NCBI GenBank assembly: GCA_964460905.1
Contig: CAYWRM010000019.1
Coordinates: 1 to 64,000, forward strand
Direction of reading: 5' to 3'
DNA from: GCA-002708315 sp964460905
GTDB taxonomy: Bacteria; Bacteroidota; Bacteroidia; Bacteroidales; F082
DNA length: 64,000 bases
Part shown: in pieces, positions 17,890-27,200 of the stretch
Layout: every line of letters begins with the position of its first letter
How positions within the stretch are numbered: position 1 is the first letter of the stretch
Program-made: the position numbers and the translations under genes
Notes under the pieces: model-generated
Told to the model about the DNA's origin: nothing
The model's database searches: none
Seen by the model: only the letters and a program-made list of their open reading frames with translations

Positions 17890-18034
17890 CCATACTGCTA
17901 GGGATTTGTAATCTTGATCTTTATGGTTGTGGATTTTAACCCACTTGGCCAGACTTTCGGAATTCAAATTCAAACGAGTCATCTACATATCCCGGCTTTT
18001 ACGAATTTATAGAATAGATCTAATATCTTATACA

Positions 18035-19150
18035 ATGAAAAAATTAAATAGTCGACTATTCATTATTCTTGCTTTTTTAATGGCAATCTTATTTCAAGGG
18101 TATAGCCAAATTACTGTAACAAAAATTGAAAACAAAAATATAAATTCATCTCAGGAAGGATTTATTTATTCACTTCCGCAAACTGTATTTAAAATAGATA
18201 TTGTTTATGAAAAGACGATGAAAATTAAAGGGCCTTTATCAGATTTTACAGATGAATATCTTGGTGCAACTGATTATATATCCTCTGATGCCATAGCCTA
18301 CAATCTTATTAATGCTGGTATTTCAACATTTCAGGAAGCTGATCCGGACCAATTTTATCATGTGAAATATCCCATAGAACGGGCAAAGGATGCAAAAACT
18401 ACTTCATTTAGTCTTTCAGATATTGGTAGCTTATTGGCGTATAATACGAATGCTCAAAATATCCAGCAAACTGTCGAAGTTGTTAATGATCAAACCATTA
18501 TTTTCAAGGAAGGAGATGATTTGTTTCCTTATATGTCTCAATATAATAAGCAAAAGAAAACAGATACTATTATACGTACAATAAATATTGATACTGTAAC
18601 AATTAACAGATTTTTATTTAAGTCATCATGGATTGACAAAACTGTTAGTGAGAAAGCAAGAGAAGCTGCCTTACAAATTGAAAAAATCAGAGAAGGAAGA
18701 TATCATCTTATTTCAGGTTACCAAGAAGTTAATTATGGATCAAGTATTATTTATATGGATAAGCAATTACAGAAATTGGAAAGCCAATATCTTGAGTTGT
18801 TTCTTGGTAGAGAGTTGAAGACTATTGAAACACAATCATTCTATTATTTACCAGATAAAAATAAAAAAGTTGATGAACTTATGAGGTTTAATGATGGCAA
18901 GTTAGTTAATATTAAACTTACTTCTAATAATATTTCCAATAACTTACCAGACGTTATTACATCTAATAATAGCGTTTATTATCGTATTCCGGCATCGGTT
19001 ACTGTAACAATAAGTTCAGAAAACAAAGATTTTTTTAGTGGCAGATATTTGATAAATCAACTGGGTGTTGTATCATCAGTACCATTAGAAGGGACAAAAT
19101 TACAATTTGATGCCGAAACAGGAAATCTGATTTCAATTCTCAGGGAGTAG
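18035..19150 (+). CDS. DUF4831 family exported protein
   Basis: 371 residues from ATG 18035. An in-frame start 36 codons upstream would add a charged, unlikely N-terminus before the signal peptide, so it was not used. The signal peptide is MKKLNSRLFIILAFLMAILF to about GYSQ. The body, with 'FIYSLPQTVFKIDIVYEKTMKIKGPLSDFTDEYLG', matches DUF4831, a Bacteroidota periplasmic or outer-membrane-associated family without known function. It ends convergent with kdsA. Confidence 0.85.
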   Translation: MKKLNSRLFIILAFLMAILFQGYSQITVTKIENKNINSSQEGFIYSLPQTVFKIDIVYEKTMKIKGPLSDFTDEYLGATDYISSDAIAYNLINAGISTFQEADPDQFYHVKYPIERAKDAKTTSFSLSDIGSLLAYNTNAQNIQQTVEVVNDQTIIFKEGDDLFPYMSQYNKQKKTDTIIRTINIDTVTINRFLFKSSWIDKTVSEKAREAALQIEKIREGRYHLISGYQEVNYGSSIIYMDKQLQKLESQYLELFLGRELKTIETQSFYYLPDKNKKVDELMRFNDGKLVNIKLTSNNISNNLPDVITSNNSVYYRIPASVTVTISSENKDFFSGRYLINQLGVVSSVPLEGTKLQFDAETGNLISILRE

Positions 19151-19159
19151 CATCACAAC

Positions 19160-19185
19160 CTTCCAGTGTCCGCAGATCCTGGAAG
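19160..19185. terminator. Hairpin between convergent DUF4831 and kdsA genes
   Basis: CTTCCAG (19160-19166) pairs with CTGGAAG (19179-19185) over a 12-nt loop. It sits between two converging genes and may act in both directions, but no T-run follows on either side. A second, weaker pairing lies at about 19200-19238. Confidence 0.35.
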
Positions 19186-19235
19186 AGTTGATACAAGGTT
19201 TAGACACTTTCTGTAGCTATGTAATCCGGAAAGTC

Positions 19236-20048
19236 TTAAATTATTGCTTTTCTAATTGCAGTTAATTTAGTAAGCAAGTTTTCCAATAGGTCTAATCTCA
19301 GCATATTTGCGCCATCAGATTTTGCTAATTCAGGATTAGGATGAGTTTCCAGAAATATACCATCTACATCAATTGCAATTCCTGCTTTTGCTATTGTTTC
19401 TATTAACTCAGGCTGACCTCCGGTTACCCCTAGTGTTTGATTTGGCTGCTGTAAAGAATGAGTTACATCAAGAATAACCGGAACATTGAACTTTTGCATT
19501 TCGACTATATTCCTGTAGTCAACAACCAAATCACCATATCCATACATATTACCACGCTCAGTTAACATTACATTGTTATTACCGCTATCAATAATCTTAT
19601 TAACTGCATACTGCATCGATTCACCTGACAAAAACTGTCCTTTTTTTATGTTTACCCACCTGCCTGTTTTAGCAGCTGCAATTAGTAAGTCGGTTTGTCG
19701 GCTTAAAAAAGCAGGTATTTGAAGTATGTCAACATATTGTGAAGCCCGTTTAGCATCATCAGCAGTGTGAATGTCCGTGACAACGGGGATATTATATTTC
19801 TCTGAAATTTGTCCCATAATCTTCAATGCCAATTCATCACCTATACCTGTGAATGAATCTAACCTCGATCGATTTGCTTTTTTAAATGAAGCTTTAAATA
19901 TAAAAGGTATACTTAGGTTTTCAGTAATTTCAATAATGCGTTCTGCAATTGGGAAAGCCATCTTTTCATCCTCAATTACGCAGGGCCCAGCTAGCAGAAA
20001 AAAATTATCTGAATTAGCATATTTTAATTTTTCGATTTTAGGTAACAT
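19236..20048 (-). CDS. kdsA: 3-deoxy-8-phosphooctulonate synthase (Kdo-8-P synthase)
   Basis: 270 residues. It condenses arabinose 5-phosphate and phosphoenolpyruvate to Kdo 8-phosphate for lipid A core. Visible family marks are LLAGPCVIEDE, 'FKASFKKANRSRLDSFTG', 'DIHTADDAKRASQYVDILQIPAF', 'NIKKGQFLSG', 'ERGNMYGYGDLVVDYRN' and 'DVTHSLQQPN'. The substrate-binding K and R residues are present. The enzyme has an asparagine in the place of the metal cysteine (GPCVIEDE aside), so the metal-free or metal-dependent class needs alignment. It is followed upstream in the same strand by an EamA transporter gene, 9 bases apart. Confidence 0.95.
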   Translation of the reverse strand: MLPKIEKLKYANSDNFFLLAGPCVIEDEKMAFPIAERIIEITENLSIPFIFKASFKKANRSRLDSFTGIGDELALKIMGQISEKYNIPVVTDIHTADDAKRASQYVDILQIPAFLSRQTDLLIAAAKTGRWVNIKKGQFLSGESMQYAVNKIIDSGNNNVMLTERGNMYGYGDLVVDYRNIVEMQKFNVPVILDVTHSLQQPNQTLGVTGGQPELIETIAKAGIAIDVDGIFLETHPNPELAKSDGANMLRLDLLENLLTKLTAIRKAII

Positions 20049-20057
20049 AACTAAATT

Positions 20058-20957
20058 TTATTCTTCAAAAATACGTTTCTTCTTAAAACTAACGAAATAT
20101 ACTCCAATAAAAATCAAAGATGCTGCAAAAACTTCTTCAACTGATAAGCTATCTTTTCCAAGTGATAATGCCACTACTGATGCAATAAGTGGCTGTAAAT
20201 ATATGTAGGCACTAGCTATTGTTGGACTAATGGTTTTTAAAGAGTAATTATTAAGTAAGTAGGCCAATACAGTTGTGAACAATATTACAAAACCTATAGA
20301 TAACCATATGTTTACCGGAATATTAGAATAATCAGATGATATGGCAAGGTTAATGGAAACCGGTGTGACATAGATAACACCAAATAAAAATACCCATTTC
20401 ATTATTGTTATTGGACTATATTTAACCATAAACGGTTTAATCAGAACAAGAAATAATCCATAGGATGAAGCATTTATTAAGATAAAAATATTACCAATAA
20501 AAGTATCTGACGAAAAAATAAAATTACCACTTTGGAGAATTAGAAATACAGCACCTGCGAAGCCAAGAAAAATCCCAATAACTTTATTCTGGGTCAATTT
20601 ATCTCCAATAAAAAAATGTGAAAAAACCAATACAAGTATTGGTATACTAACCATTAATATAGAAGCATTAATAGGGGTTGATAGGTTAAGACCTTCAAAA
20701 AACATTATTTGGTTAAGGGCTACTCCAAAAAAGGAAACAAATCCAAGTTTAAGTAGATCTTTTCTGTTAACTTTTTCTTTAGGAGAAAAAATTCCAACAA
20801 TCCAAAAAATAATAGCTGCTCCTACCACTCTTAATAGGATAATTGCCCGTGGTTCTAAATAATCAGGCATAATACCCTTAGCTATCACATAATTGATTCC
20901 AAAAATAAAATTAGCACCAAGTAGAGCAGCATGAGCCAATAGCAGTTTTTTCGACAT
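20058..20957 (-). CDS. EamA/DMT family transporter
   Basis: 299 residues, ten predicted helices formed by two five-helix EamA repeats (about 8-140 and 152-292), with 'NFIFGINYVIAKG' in helix 1 and 'PLIASVVALSLGKDSLS' near the end. These are inner-membrane exporters or permeases for metabolites, with substrate not predictable. Its ATG overlaps the stop of the DUF3127 gene by one base (TAATG), and kdsA follows 9 bases later, so the three form an operon. Confidence 0.9.
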   Translation of the reverse strand: MSKKLLLAHAALLGANFIFGINYVIAKGIMPDYLEPRAIILLRVVGAAIIFWIVGIFSPKEKVNRKDLLKLGFVSFFGVALNQIMFFEGLNLSTPINASILMVSIPILVLVFSHFFIGDKLTQNKVIGIFLGFAGAVFLILQSGNFIFSSDTFIGNIFILINASSYGLFLVLIKPFMVKYSPITIMKWVFLFGVIYVTPVSINLAISSDYSNIPVNIWLSIGFVILFTTVLAYLLNNYSLKTISPTIASAYIYLQPLIASVVALSLGKDSLSVEEVFAASLIFIGVYFVSFKKKRIFEE

Positions 20958-21307
20958 TAAAATGGCAAATCATCATCCGGCAAGCCAAGATCAGCAGGGG
21001 GTTCTACAGGCATGGTTGAAGTACTACCCTCATCAGCACCTTTTTCAATTCTCCATGCTTTTATATCGGTGTACCACTTTGAATTATATTCCCTGGATTC
21101 GATATTTATAGATACGGTAAGGATGTCGCCTTCAGCTACCTTTTCGAGCATTGAAACTTTATCGCCCCAGAGCATAATGCACATTTTTTTGGGAAATTGT
21201 TCGTCAGTTTCAATAACAAATTGTTGTTTTTCCCATCTTCCATTTCTTCCTTCTCCACTTTCAATGGGTAGTTTTTGAATAAGTTTCCCTTTTACTTGTA
21301 AACTCAT
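20957..21307 (-). CDS. DUF3127 protein
   Basis: 116 residues from ATG at 21307 (MSLQVKGKLIQ). An ATG nine codons upstream would add a basic, unconserved stretch. The pattern 'VKGKLIQKLPIESGEGRNGRWEKQQFVIET' and 'KMCIMLWGDK' matches DUF3127, which has an OB-fold like a single-stranded DNA-binding protein. The last 25 residues are acidic and end DDDLPF, the type of C-terminal tip with which SSB proteins recruit partners. So single-stranded nucleic acid binding is plausible, though not shown. First gene of the DUF3127-EamA-kdsA operon. Confidence 0.85.
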   Translation of the reverse strand: MSLQVKGKLIQKLPIESGEGRNGRWEKQQFVIETDEQFPKKMCIMLWGDKVSMLEKVAEGDILTVSINIESREYNSKWYTDIKAWRIEKGADEGSTSTMPVEPPADLGLPDDDLPF

Positions 21308-21409
21308 AATTTGATAGTTATTTTTAAAATTCAAAATTAATATTTTTAATCAATTGTTTATATATTTAAGTTTTATTTTAAGAGGTTTCATCATTTAGTA
21401 TAAATCCAC

Positions 21410-21417
21410 TATTTTTG
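21410..21417 (+). promoter_or_regulatory. Putative -7 element for the CxxC protein gene
   Basis: TATTTTTG matches TAnnTTTG, 22 bases upstream of the ATG at 21439. The gene is divergent from DUF3127, with about 130 bases between the two starts. Confidence 0.5.
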
Positions 21418-21438
21418 CAATAATTAGGATAGAATGTG

Positions 21439-22023
21439 ATGGATCAAAAAGAATTTACAATAGAAATACCTAAGCGCTTCTTTTCTGATGTAAGCGACAA
21501 GCCATTTGAGAATTGTAATATCTGTGGAAAGTATTTACTAGATAATGATGTTCCTTATGTTATTGAAAAAGCTGTGAAGAATTATAAAGAGCAGGACTTT
21601 ACATCTACTATTTATGAATTTGCTATTTGTCAGGACTGTCATATGGATATGCAGAAATCAATGTCAGAAGAGTCGCTTCAGAATCTGCAAGTATATTATA
21701 ATAGAGTAATGCAGGAACGAGGCAGTGAGCCAATTATGATTGATATGCGAAATTTTGATTTGGATAGTTGGTTGTCGAAGTGCTTTTTTAAAGGTAGTGA
21801 AATAAGTAGCATGAATGAGTATCAGGTTGTGGCCCAGTTCAAAGGATCGAAACTGCTAATGAATACTCCCCCTATTATAATTGGGGAAGATGCTATGAAA
21901 CAAATGGCCGAATTACTATCTGAAAAAACAACAGATGAGATGAATGGTTTTAGGGAAAGATTCTTAGGCCCATCTCCTGAGTTTGAAGAGTTAATTAATG
22001 GAAAAAAATTAATTCTGTTATAG
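21439..22023 (+). CDS. Conserved Bacteroidota protein with two CxxC pairs
   Basis: 194 residues from the ATG at 21439 (a GTG directly before it would add one residue). Two cysteine pairs, CNIC (about 27-30) and CQDC (about 63-66), lie 33 residues apart and look like a zinc-binding treble-clef or ribbon site. The rest is helical and acidic, with no signal peptide or membrane segment, so it is cytoplasmic. I do not recognise a named family. It lies 14 bases before msrA, so co-transcription is likely, and a role linked to redox or protein repair is only a guess. Confidence 0.8.
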   Translation: MDQKEFTIEIPKRFFSDVSDKPFENCNICGKYLLDNDVPYVIEKAVKNYKEQDFTSTIYEFAICQDCHMDMQKSMSEESLQNLQVYYNRVMQERGSEPIMIDMRNFDLDSWLSKCFFKGSEISSMNEYQVVAQFKGSKLLMNTPPIIIGEDAMKQMAELLSEKTTDEMNGFRERFLGPSPEFEELINGKKLILL

Positions 22024-22037
22024 TAATCTCTTTCATT

Positions 22038-22667
22038 ATGAATAGTATTAGTAAATTAGTAATTATATTATTTTCAGTAATACTTATCAGTATTTCTTAT
22101 CAATTATTTCCTCAAAACAAAAATAATGATAATATGAAAACAAAAAAGGCAACATTTGGATCAGGATGCTTTTGGTGTAGCGAAGCAATATTTAATCGTT
22201 TGGATGGAGTAGAAAAAGTAGAACCCGGTTTTGCTGGAGGTCATACTAAAAATCCAACTTATAAGGAAGTGGTAACCGGTGAAACTGGTTATGCCGAGGT
22301 ATCGCAAATAACTTATAATTCAGATATTATCTCATTTAGCACTTTACTTGAGGTTTACTGGAAAACTCATGATCCTACAACTTTAAACAGACAAGGAGCT
22401 GATGTAGGAACACAATACAGATCTGTAATTTTCTTTCATGATAAAGAACAGGAAGCTTTGGCAAAGGATTATTTAGCTGCTTTGGATTCAGCAAAAATCT
22501 GGGAGAATCCTATTGTCACTGAAATTGTTCCCTACATAAAGTTTTATCCGGCTGAAGATTATCATAATGACTATTATAAAAATAACCCAACTAACTCATA
22601 TTGTAATTTCGTGATAACTCCCAAAATTGAAAAGTTTGAAAAGGTTTTTAAGGATAAATTGAAATGA
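22038..22667 (+). CDS. msrA: Peptide-methionine (S)-S-oxide reductase, exported form
   Basis: 209 residues. The catalytic GCFWC motif is at 43-47, with nucleophile C44. 'VEPGFAGGHTKNPTYKEV' and 'YAEVSQITYN' then 'HDPTTLNRQGADVGTQYRS' are standard MsrA. An N-terminal hydrophobic stretch (5-24) makes it an exported or membrane-tethered enzyme. A second start at M33 (22134) would give a cytoplasmic form. It reduces methionine sulfoxide in oxidised proteins, here probably in the periplasm. The resolving cysteine is likely C47 or the late Cys in 'NSYCNFV'. Confidence 0.95.
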   Translation: MNSISKLVIILFSVILISISYQLFPQNKNNDNMKTKKATFGSGCFWCSEAIFNRLDGVEKVEPGFAGGHTKNPTYKEVVTGETGYAEVSQITYNSDIISFSTLLEVYWKTHDPTTLNRQGADVGTQYRSVIFFHDKEQEALAKDYLAALDSAKIWENPIVTEIVPYIKFYPAEDYHNDYYKNNPTNSYCNFVITPKIEKFEKVFKDKLK

Positions 22668-22723
22668 TAACGAAATAAGAATAAAGGATCAGGAGATCAT
22701 TCCGATTACTGGCTAAAGTATTC

Positions 22724-23071
22724 TTATCCTAACTTTAGCCCATTCTTTACATTCATATCGGGCACAGCTAATACTACACTTCCGTTTTCCTGAATTAACC
22801 CGGTGATTAAAAATTCTGAAATAAATGGGCCAATTTGCTTAGGTGGAAAATTTATAACACCAATTATCTGCTTATTTAATAGTTCTTCCTTAGTATATAG
22901 GTCTGTGATTTGTGCACTTGATTTTTTAATACCTATTTCCTTGCCAAAATCGACAGTGATTATATAAGCAGGTTTTCTGGCTTCCGGAAAATCTTTAACA
23001 TCTGTTATAGTGCCTGAGCGCAGTTCTACTTTTTCAAAGTCGACCCAAGTTATTTTATTACTGATATCCAT
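22724..23071 (-). CDS. csaA: CsaA-like tRNA-binding protein
   Basis: 115 residues, the size of CsaA. It is a stand-alone EMAP/OB-fold tRNA-binding domain: 'DFEKVELRSGTITDVKDFPEARKPAYIITVDFG' then 'SSAQIT', 'IGVINFPPKQIG' and 'SEFLITGL'. The family is described as a chaperone-like factor helping secretion and binding tRNA in vitro. Cytoplasmic, single gene, convergent with msrA. Confidence 0.92.
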   Translation of the reverse strand: MDISNKITWVDFEKVELRSGTITDVKDFPEARKPAYIITVDFGKEIGIKKSSAQITDLYTKEELLNKQIIGVINFPPKQIGPFISEFLITGLIQENGSVVLAVPDMNVKNGLKLG

Positions 23072-23216
23072 ATCGTTTGATTATAATCATTAAGTGAATA
23101 TACAAAATGGCACAAATCCAATTAACACCAAAAAAATAGAGCACAGTTGAAATACATGACTAGGCCCAAGTTATAATTGTAAGGAATTGACATGCCGGTA
23201 ATCCAAGAAAAATCAA

Positions 23217-23678
23217 CTATAATGATTCCATTGCCTTTTTAAACCTATTGGTTACTTCATCAGCAACTTTTGTTAATTTTTCGTTACCTAGCATTTGCAT
23301 TAAAACCGAAGGATTAACCATAACTACTTCGGTCGTATTTTCGTCAACTTGTTTTACTAGAATTTTACAAGGTAAAAACAATCCTATGTTTTCTTCAACA
23401 AGCAAAGTTTGATATGCAAATTCAGGATTGCAGGCGCCAAGAATTTTATATGGTTTTATTTCAACATTAGCAATACTTTCTTTAAGTTTTTCAACCATAT
23501 TTATCTCAGTAATAATACCAAAATCCTGTTCCTTAAGCGCTTCCTTAACTCTATCTGTAGCATCATCAAATGAATAATTTATGGTTTTGCTTATGTAATA
23601 ATCAGGGTTGCTTTGAGCAAATACTGATGTTAAAGTTATCGTAAAAAGCAGGCTGAATAATAGAGTCTTAAAAGTCAT
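23217..23678 (-). CDS. DUF302 domain exported protein
   Basis: 153 residues with a signal peptide (about 1-21, ending VFA). The mature part has 'SFDDATDRVKEALKEQDFGIITEIN', 'KILGACNPEFAYQTL' and 'IGLFLPCKILV', the standard DUF302 core, including the cysteine-asparagine step. Its function is not settled; members are often next to redox or metal genes. Here it stands alone. Periplasmic by the signal peptide. Confidence 0.88.
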   Translation of the reverse strand: MTFKTLLFSLLFTITLTSVFAQSNPDYYISKTINYSFDDATDRVKEALKEQDFGIITEINMVEKLKESIANVEIKPYKILGACNPEFAYQTLLVEENIGLFLPCKILVKQVDENTTEVVMVNPSVLMQMLGNEKLTKVADEVTNRFKKAMESL

Positions 23679-23814
23679 AATTTCAGTTATTAATTATTAT
23701 TTCTATCTGCAAAAATAGCTATAATAATGCGTGTTATGAATAATATGCATCAAAGATGAAATTCAGGGAAGTCCCTATTATTTATAATATATTTATTGCA
23801 CCATAGATAAAGAG

Positions 23815-23928
23815 CAAATTTCAAGCAACAAATTCTAAACAAATCACAATAATCTAAATATCAATGACCTTAATGGTATTGGATATTTCTAATTTGATAA
23901 TTGGAGATTGATTGATATTTGAAATTTG
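23815..23928. repeat. Long imperfect palindrome (two ~55-bp arms)
   Basis: Arm 23815-23869 starts CAAATTTCAA and ends ATCAATGACC. Arm 23875-23928 is roughly its reverse complement, starting GGTATTGG and ending TTGAAATTTG. The outer ten bases pair exactly, the middle with many mismatches. It resembles the long 'AAATTTCAA...AATATC' intergenic hairpins dispersed in Bacteroidota, but no second copy is evident in this window. Confidence 0.45.
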
Positions 23929-23943
23929 ATAATTGTAATTTCA

Positions 23944-23974
23944 TAAAACAAAAAGCCCCGTAAAAACAGGACTT
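23944..23974 (-). terminator. Intrinsic terminator of the tRNA-Leu pair
   Basis: Leftward RNA AAGUCCUG (23967-23974) pairs with CGGGGCUU (23953-23960) including G-U pairs, with a UUUUUA loop, and is followed by a TTTTTGTTTT run (complement of 23944-23953). A canonical intrinsic terminator directly after the second tRNA. Confidence 0.8.
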
Positions 23975-23983
23975 ATTAGATTG

Positions 23984-24067
23984 TGCCCAAGAAAAGACTC
24001 GAACTTTCACGACCATAAGGCCACTACACCCTGAATGTAGCGCGTCTACCAATTCCGCCACTTGGGC
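23984..24067 (-). tRNA. tRNA-Leu (anticodon CAG)
   Basis: 84 nt. The acceptor GCCCAAG pairs with CTTGGGC. The class II long variable arm (TGGCCTTATGGTCGT) and the T-loop TTCGAGT are present. The anticodon loop is TTCAGGG, reading CAG, so it decodes CTG. The CCA end is not encoded. The upstream neighbour is another tRNA-Leu. Confidence 0.95.
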
Positions 24068-24086
24068 TTTTAATGTATTATTGATG

Positions 24087-24128
24087 ATTTATTATTGATT
24101 ATATTGAGGTTTGTTATCAATAATAAAT
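24087..24128. other. Perfect 13-bp hairpin between the two tRNA-Leu genes
   Basis: ATTTATTATTGAT (24087-24099) and ATCAATAATAAAT (24116-24128) are exact reverse complements with a 16-nt loop. No T-run follows on the leftward side. It may be a processing signal for the dicistronic tRNA transcript or a partial terminator. Confidence 0.5.
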
Positions 24129-24154
24129 AGGCAATAATAATTAATCAATCTCGG

Positions 24155-24238
24155 TGCCCAGAACAAGAATCGAACTTGCACCCCCTTGCGAAGACATGGC
24201 CCTCAACCATGCGCGTCTACCATTTCCGCCACCTGGGC
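24155..24238 (-). tRNA. tRNA-Leu (anticodon GAG)
   Basis: 84 nt with acceptor GCCCAGG pairing to TCTGGGC (one G-U), a long variable arm (TCTTCGCAAGGGGGT) and the T-loop TTCGATT. The anticodon loop is TTGAGGG, reading GAG. Promoter just upstream (24253-24260). CCA not encoded. Confidence 0.95.
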
Positions 24239-24252
24239 TAATTTTGTGGGGG

Positions 24253-24260
24253 CAAAAATA
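24253..24260 (-). promoter_or_regulatory. Putative -7 element of the tRNA-Leu pair
   Basis: Leftward TATTTTTG (complement of 24253-24260) fits TAnnTTTG, 14 bases upstream of the tRNA-Leu(GAG) 5' end. A TTG at about 24284-24286 may be the -33 element, with a slightly long spacing. Confidence 0.5.
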
Positions 24261-24289
24261 ATCATTTTTAAAAATAATTGGTACAATAA

Positions 24290-27200
24290 TTAAGAAAAAG
24301 GCAGATATATTTCAAAAGTGGAACCTTTATCTTTTTCACTAATTACATTCAGAAGACCATTATGTTGTGATATTATACCGAAAGCTGTTGATAAACCAAG
24401 TCCTGTTCCTTTATCTATTCCTTTTGTTGTAAAGTATGGTTCAAAAATACGCCTTTTTGTATCTGAATCCATACCATGACCTGTGTCTGAAATTTTTATG
24501 AGAATATAATTACCTGGCTTGGCCCATGTATTTTTTGAGCAGAATGTTTTATTAATTTCTACGTTCTGAGTATTTACCGTTATTATGCCTCCACTTGGCA
24601 TTGCATCTCTGGCATTAATGAAAATATTCATTATAACCTGATCTATTTGGCTTCCATCAACATACACAGGTGGAATATTTTCTTGTCGATGAAATTTAAC
24701 TATGATATTATTTCGTGTTGCACGGTTTGTTAGTTCAACGATTGGAACTATAATGTCATTGAGGTCTACATCTCGCTTCTCCATAAATTGCTCTTTACCA
24801 ACGGCCAGCAGGTTTTTGGTAAGTTGTGTTGCACGTTTTACGAGTTTGCCAATCTGGTGAATATCTTTATATCTTTGCTCGGTTTCTTTTAGGCCTTCTT
24901 TCGCAAAGTCAATATAACCAACAATTGCCTGAAGGATGTTGTTGAAATTATGAGCGATGCCACTTGCTAACAGTCCTATTGCTTCCATTTTATGGGACTG
25001 TCGCAATTGTGTTTCCATCTGTTTTCTTTCTGTAATATCTCTTCCTAAAATAACAATTGCTTTTCTATCGCCATTTGGGTGAAATAATGGTATTTTTATA
25101 ACATCAAAAACTTTACTGTTTCCATCGGGAGTTTGAATTATTTCTTCATCTTTTGACATAATGCCTTTTTTCCACGCAATTTCATCTGAATCAATATGTT
25201 TTGAAAATGCCTCTTCATAAAATTTACTATAAGGGGCAAGCTCAGCATCTGTTTTGTCAAAATAATCTACACCTTCAAGTTGAAAAAGTTTAATATCGGT
25301 ATCGTTTGCTAATTGCCATTTACCATCCCCATCCTTAAAACAAATAAAATCAGGACTTGAATTGATTAATGTTGTTAATTGTTCTTCTCTTTTTTTAAGA
25401 GTTTCTTCAATCTCAAGAACCTTAGATATATCTAAAGTAACGCCTAAGGCCTGAGAAAGTTTTCCTTTATTATCAAAAACCGGATAGGCAGTGTGTAATA
25501 CACTTAATTTTCTGCCTGTCTTTGTAATCATAGTTGTTTGTCCCTTAAAACCTTCTTCACTCTTCTTCATCTTATCAAGATACTTTGAGAAATTATTTAC
25601 CATGTCTCTGGTATGAAGAATTTTAACGGGTTTTCCGATTACTTCGTTTTTCGTGTATCCAAAAAGCTTTTCGGAGCCAGGGCTAAATTCTAATATTTTA
25701 GATTCTTCGCCCTCGATAGTACTTAGGATGAATGACACATTATCAGCAGCCTTGAAGATAGCACTTAAGCGAGCTTCTCTTTTATTTATTTCATCTTGTA
25801 TTTTCGTTTGTTCAGTAATATCATGAGTATGAACAATAGCTCCAATAAACTCATTTGAATCGTTATAAAGAGCAGACGCGCTAAGGCTTACTTTAATAAT
25901 TTTATTCTGTTTTGTTTTTAAACTTATTTCTCCGGCTATTTTTCCTGTCTTTATAAGAGTGGAAAATCTTTCTTTAAAAGAAGCCTTTTCGAGGTCATAA
26001 ATTGAATCTTTGATATGTGAGTTAATAATCTCATCGTCATTAGTTTCTAACAAGTTGCAGTATGCCTTATTACAATCTGTTATTATTCCTTTGGCGTTAA
26101 TTAGTAATATACCATCAGGCGCTTCTGAAAATAACTTTTTGAATTTTTTTTCATTTACTACTAGTGCGCTATAAGCTTCTTTCCAATTTGTTATATCAAC
26201 AAGTGCTCCTACAATACCAGTTACTTTGCCTTTCCTGATTACTGGTGCTTCATGAACTTCTACCCATATCTTTTTCCCTTTTTTACCAATCAGTTCTAAT
26301 TCGAAAGGGGGCTGTTTTTTTCCAGTTTGAATTGCTTTTTGAGTAATTTCTTTGCCAATTTTGTTAACAGGGTTGTCAGTAATAAAAGATATTTGTTTAT
26401 CTATTATTTTCTCTGGTTCACAATCAAGGAATTGCTTTGATTGAGGACTGATATATGTAAATTTACTATCAACAGTTTGCATGAAAAACATATTTGAAGT
26501 GTGCTCAATTATGTTTTTTAACTTCTCTTCGCGATCTTTTAGATCTTTTTCAATTTTTTTACGTTCAGAGAGATCACGAATTATGCTTAAATATGAATTT
26601 TCATCAATTTTTTTAGAGTTCATTTCAACTGGCACAAAATTCCCCTCTTTTGTAAATATTTCTCGTTCGTTTATTACTGGTTCTCCTCTATTCAGAGCAT
26701 TATACTGCAATGGCTTAATGTCAAGTTGAGGTTTAGAAAAAACATCCTTCATGTTCATGCTAAGTAGTTCCTTTTTTGAGAAACCTGTCAATTTGCTTGC
26801 GGCTGAGTTAACTTGAATAAAATCACCTTGAATGTTACCTGTAAAAATTGCATCTCCAGCCTGTTCTATTAAGATTTTGTGTGAATATTCATTTTTCTTT
26901 AGTAACTCATTCGCATTGATGTTTTCTTTTTTAAGCTGGGCCATTTCAAGTGCCAGTTTGGTAGATATGCCCAGCTTTGTAAGCTTGTCCTTGAGGATAT
27001 AATCTGATGCACCTGCTTTCATACAATCAACAGCGGTTTCCTCATTTATTGCTCCTGTTACAATAATTAATGGTATATCAGGGTAATTTATTTTTACTTC
27101 TATAATAGCTTCCAAACCATTATAATTTGGTAATGAAAAATCAGAGAAGATAATATCAGGTTTGAATGTTTTTAAGGCTTCTAAAAAGTCTTCTTTGTTG

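Larger units (their letters stand above)
23679..23983. other. 305-bp gap with an imperfect palindrome and a tRNA terminator
   Basis: No gene of normal size. It holds AT-rich sequence, the imperfect long palindrome at 23815-23928 and the tRNA terminator at 23944-23974, both listed separately. The rest shows nothing I can name. Confidence 0.6.

Noticed and set aside
17869..18034. A riboswitch or leader between glnN and the DUF4831 gene
   Set aside because: No conserved core such as a glutamine riboswitch was seen; the stretch is AT-rich without clear long stems.
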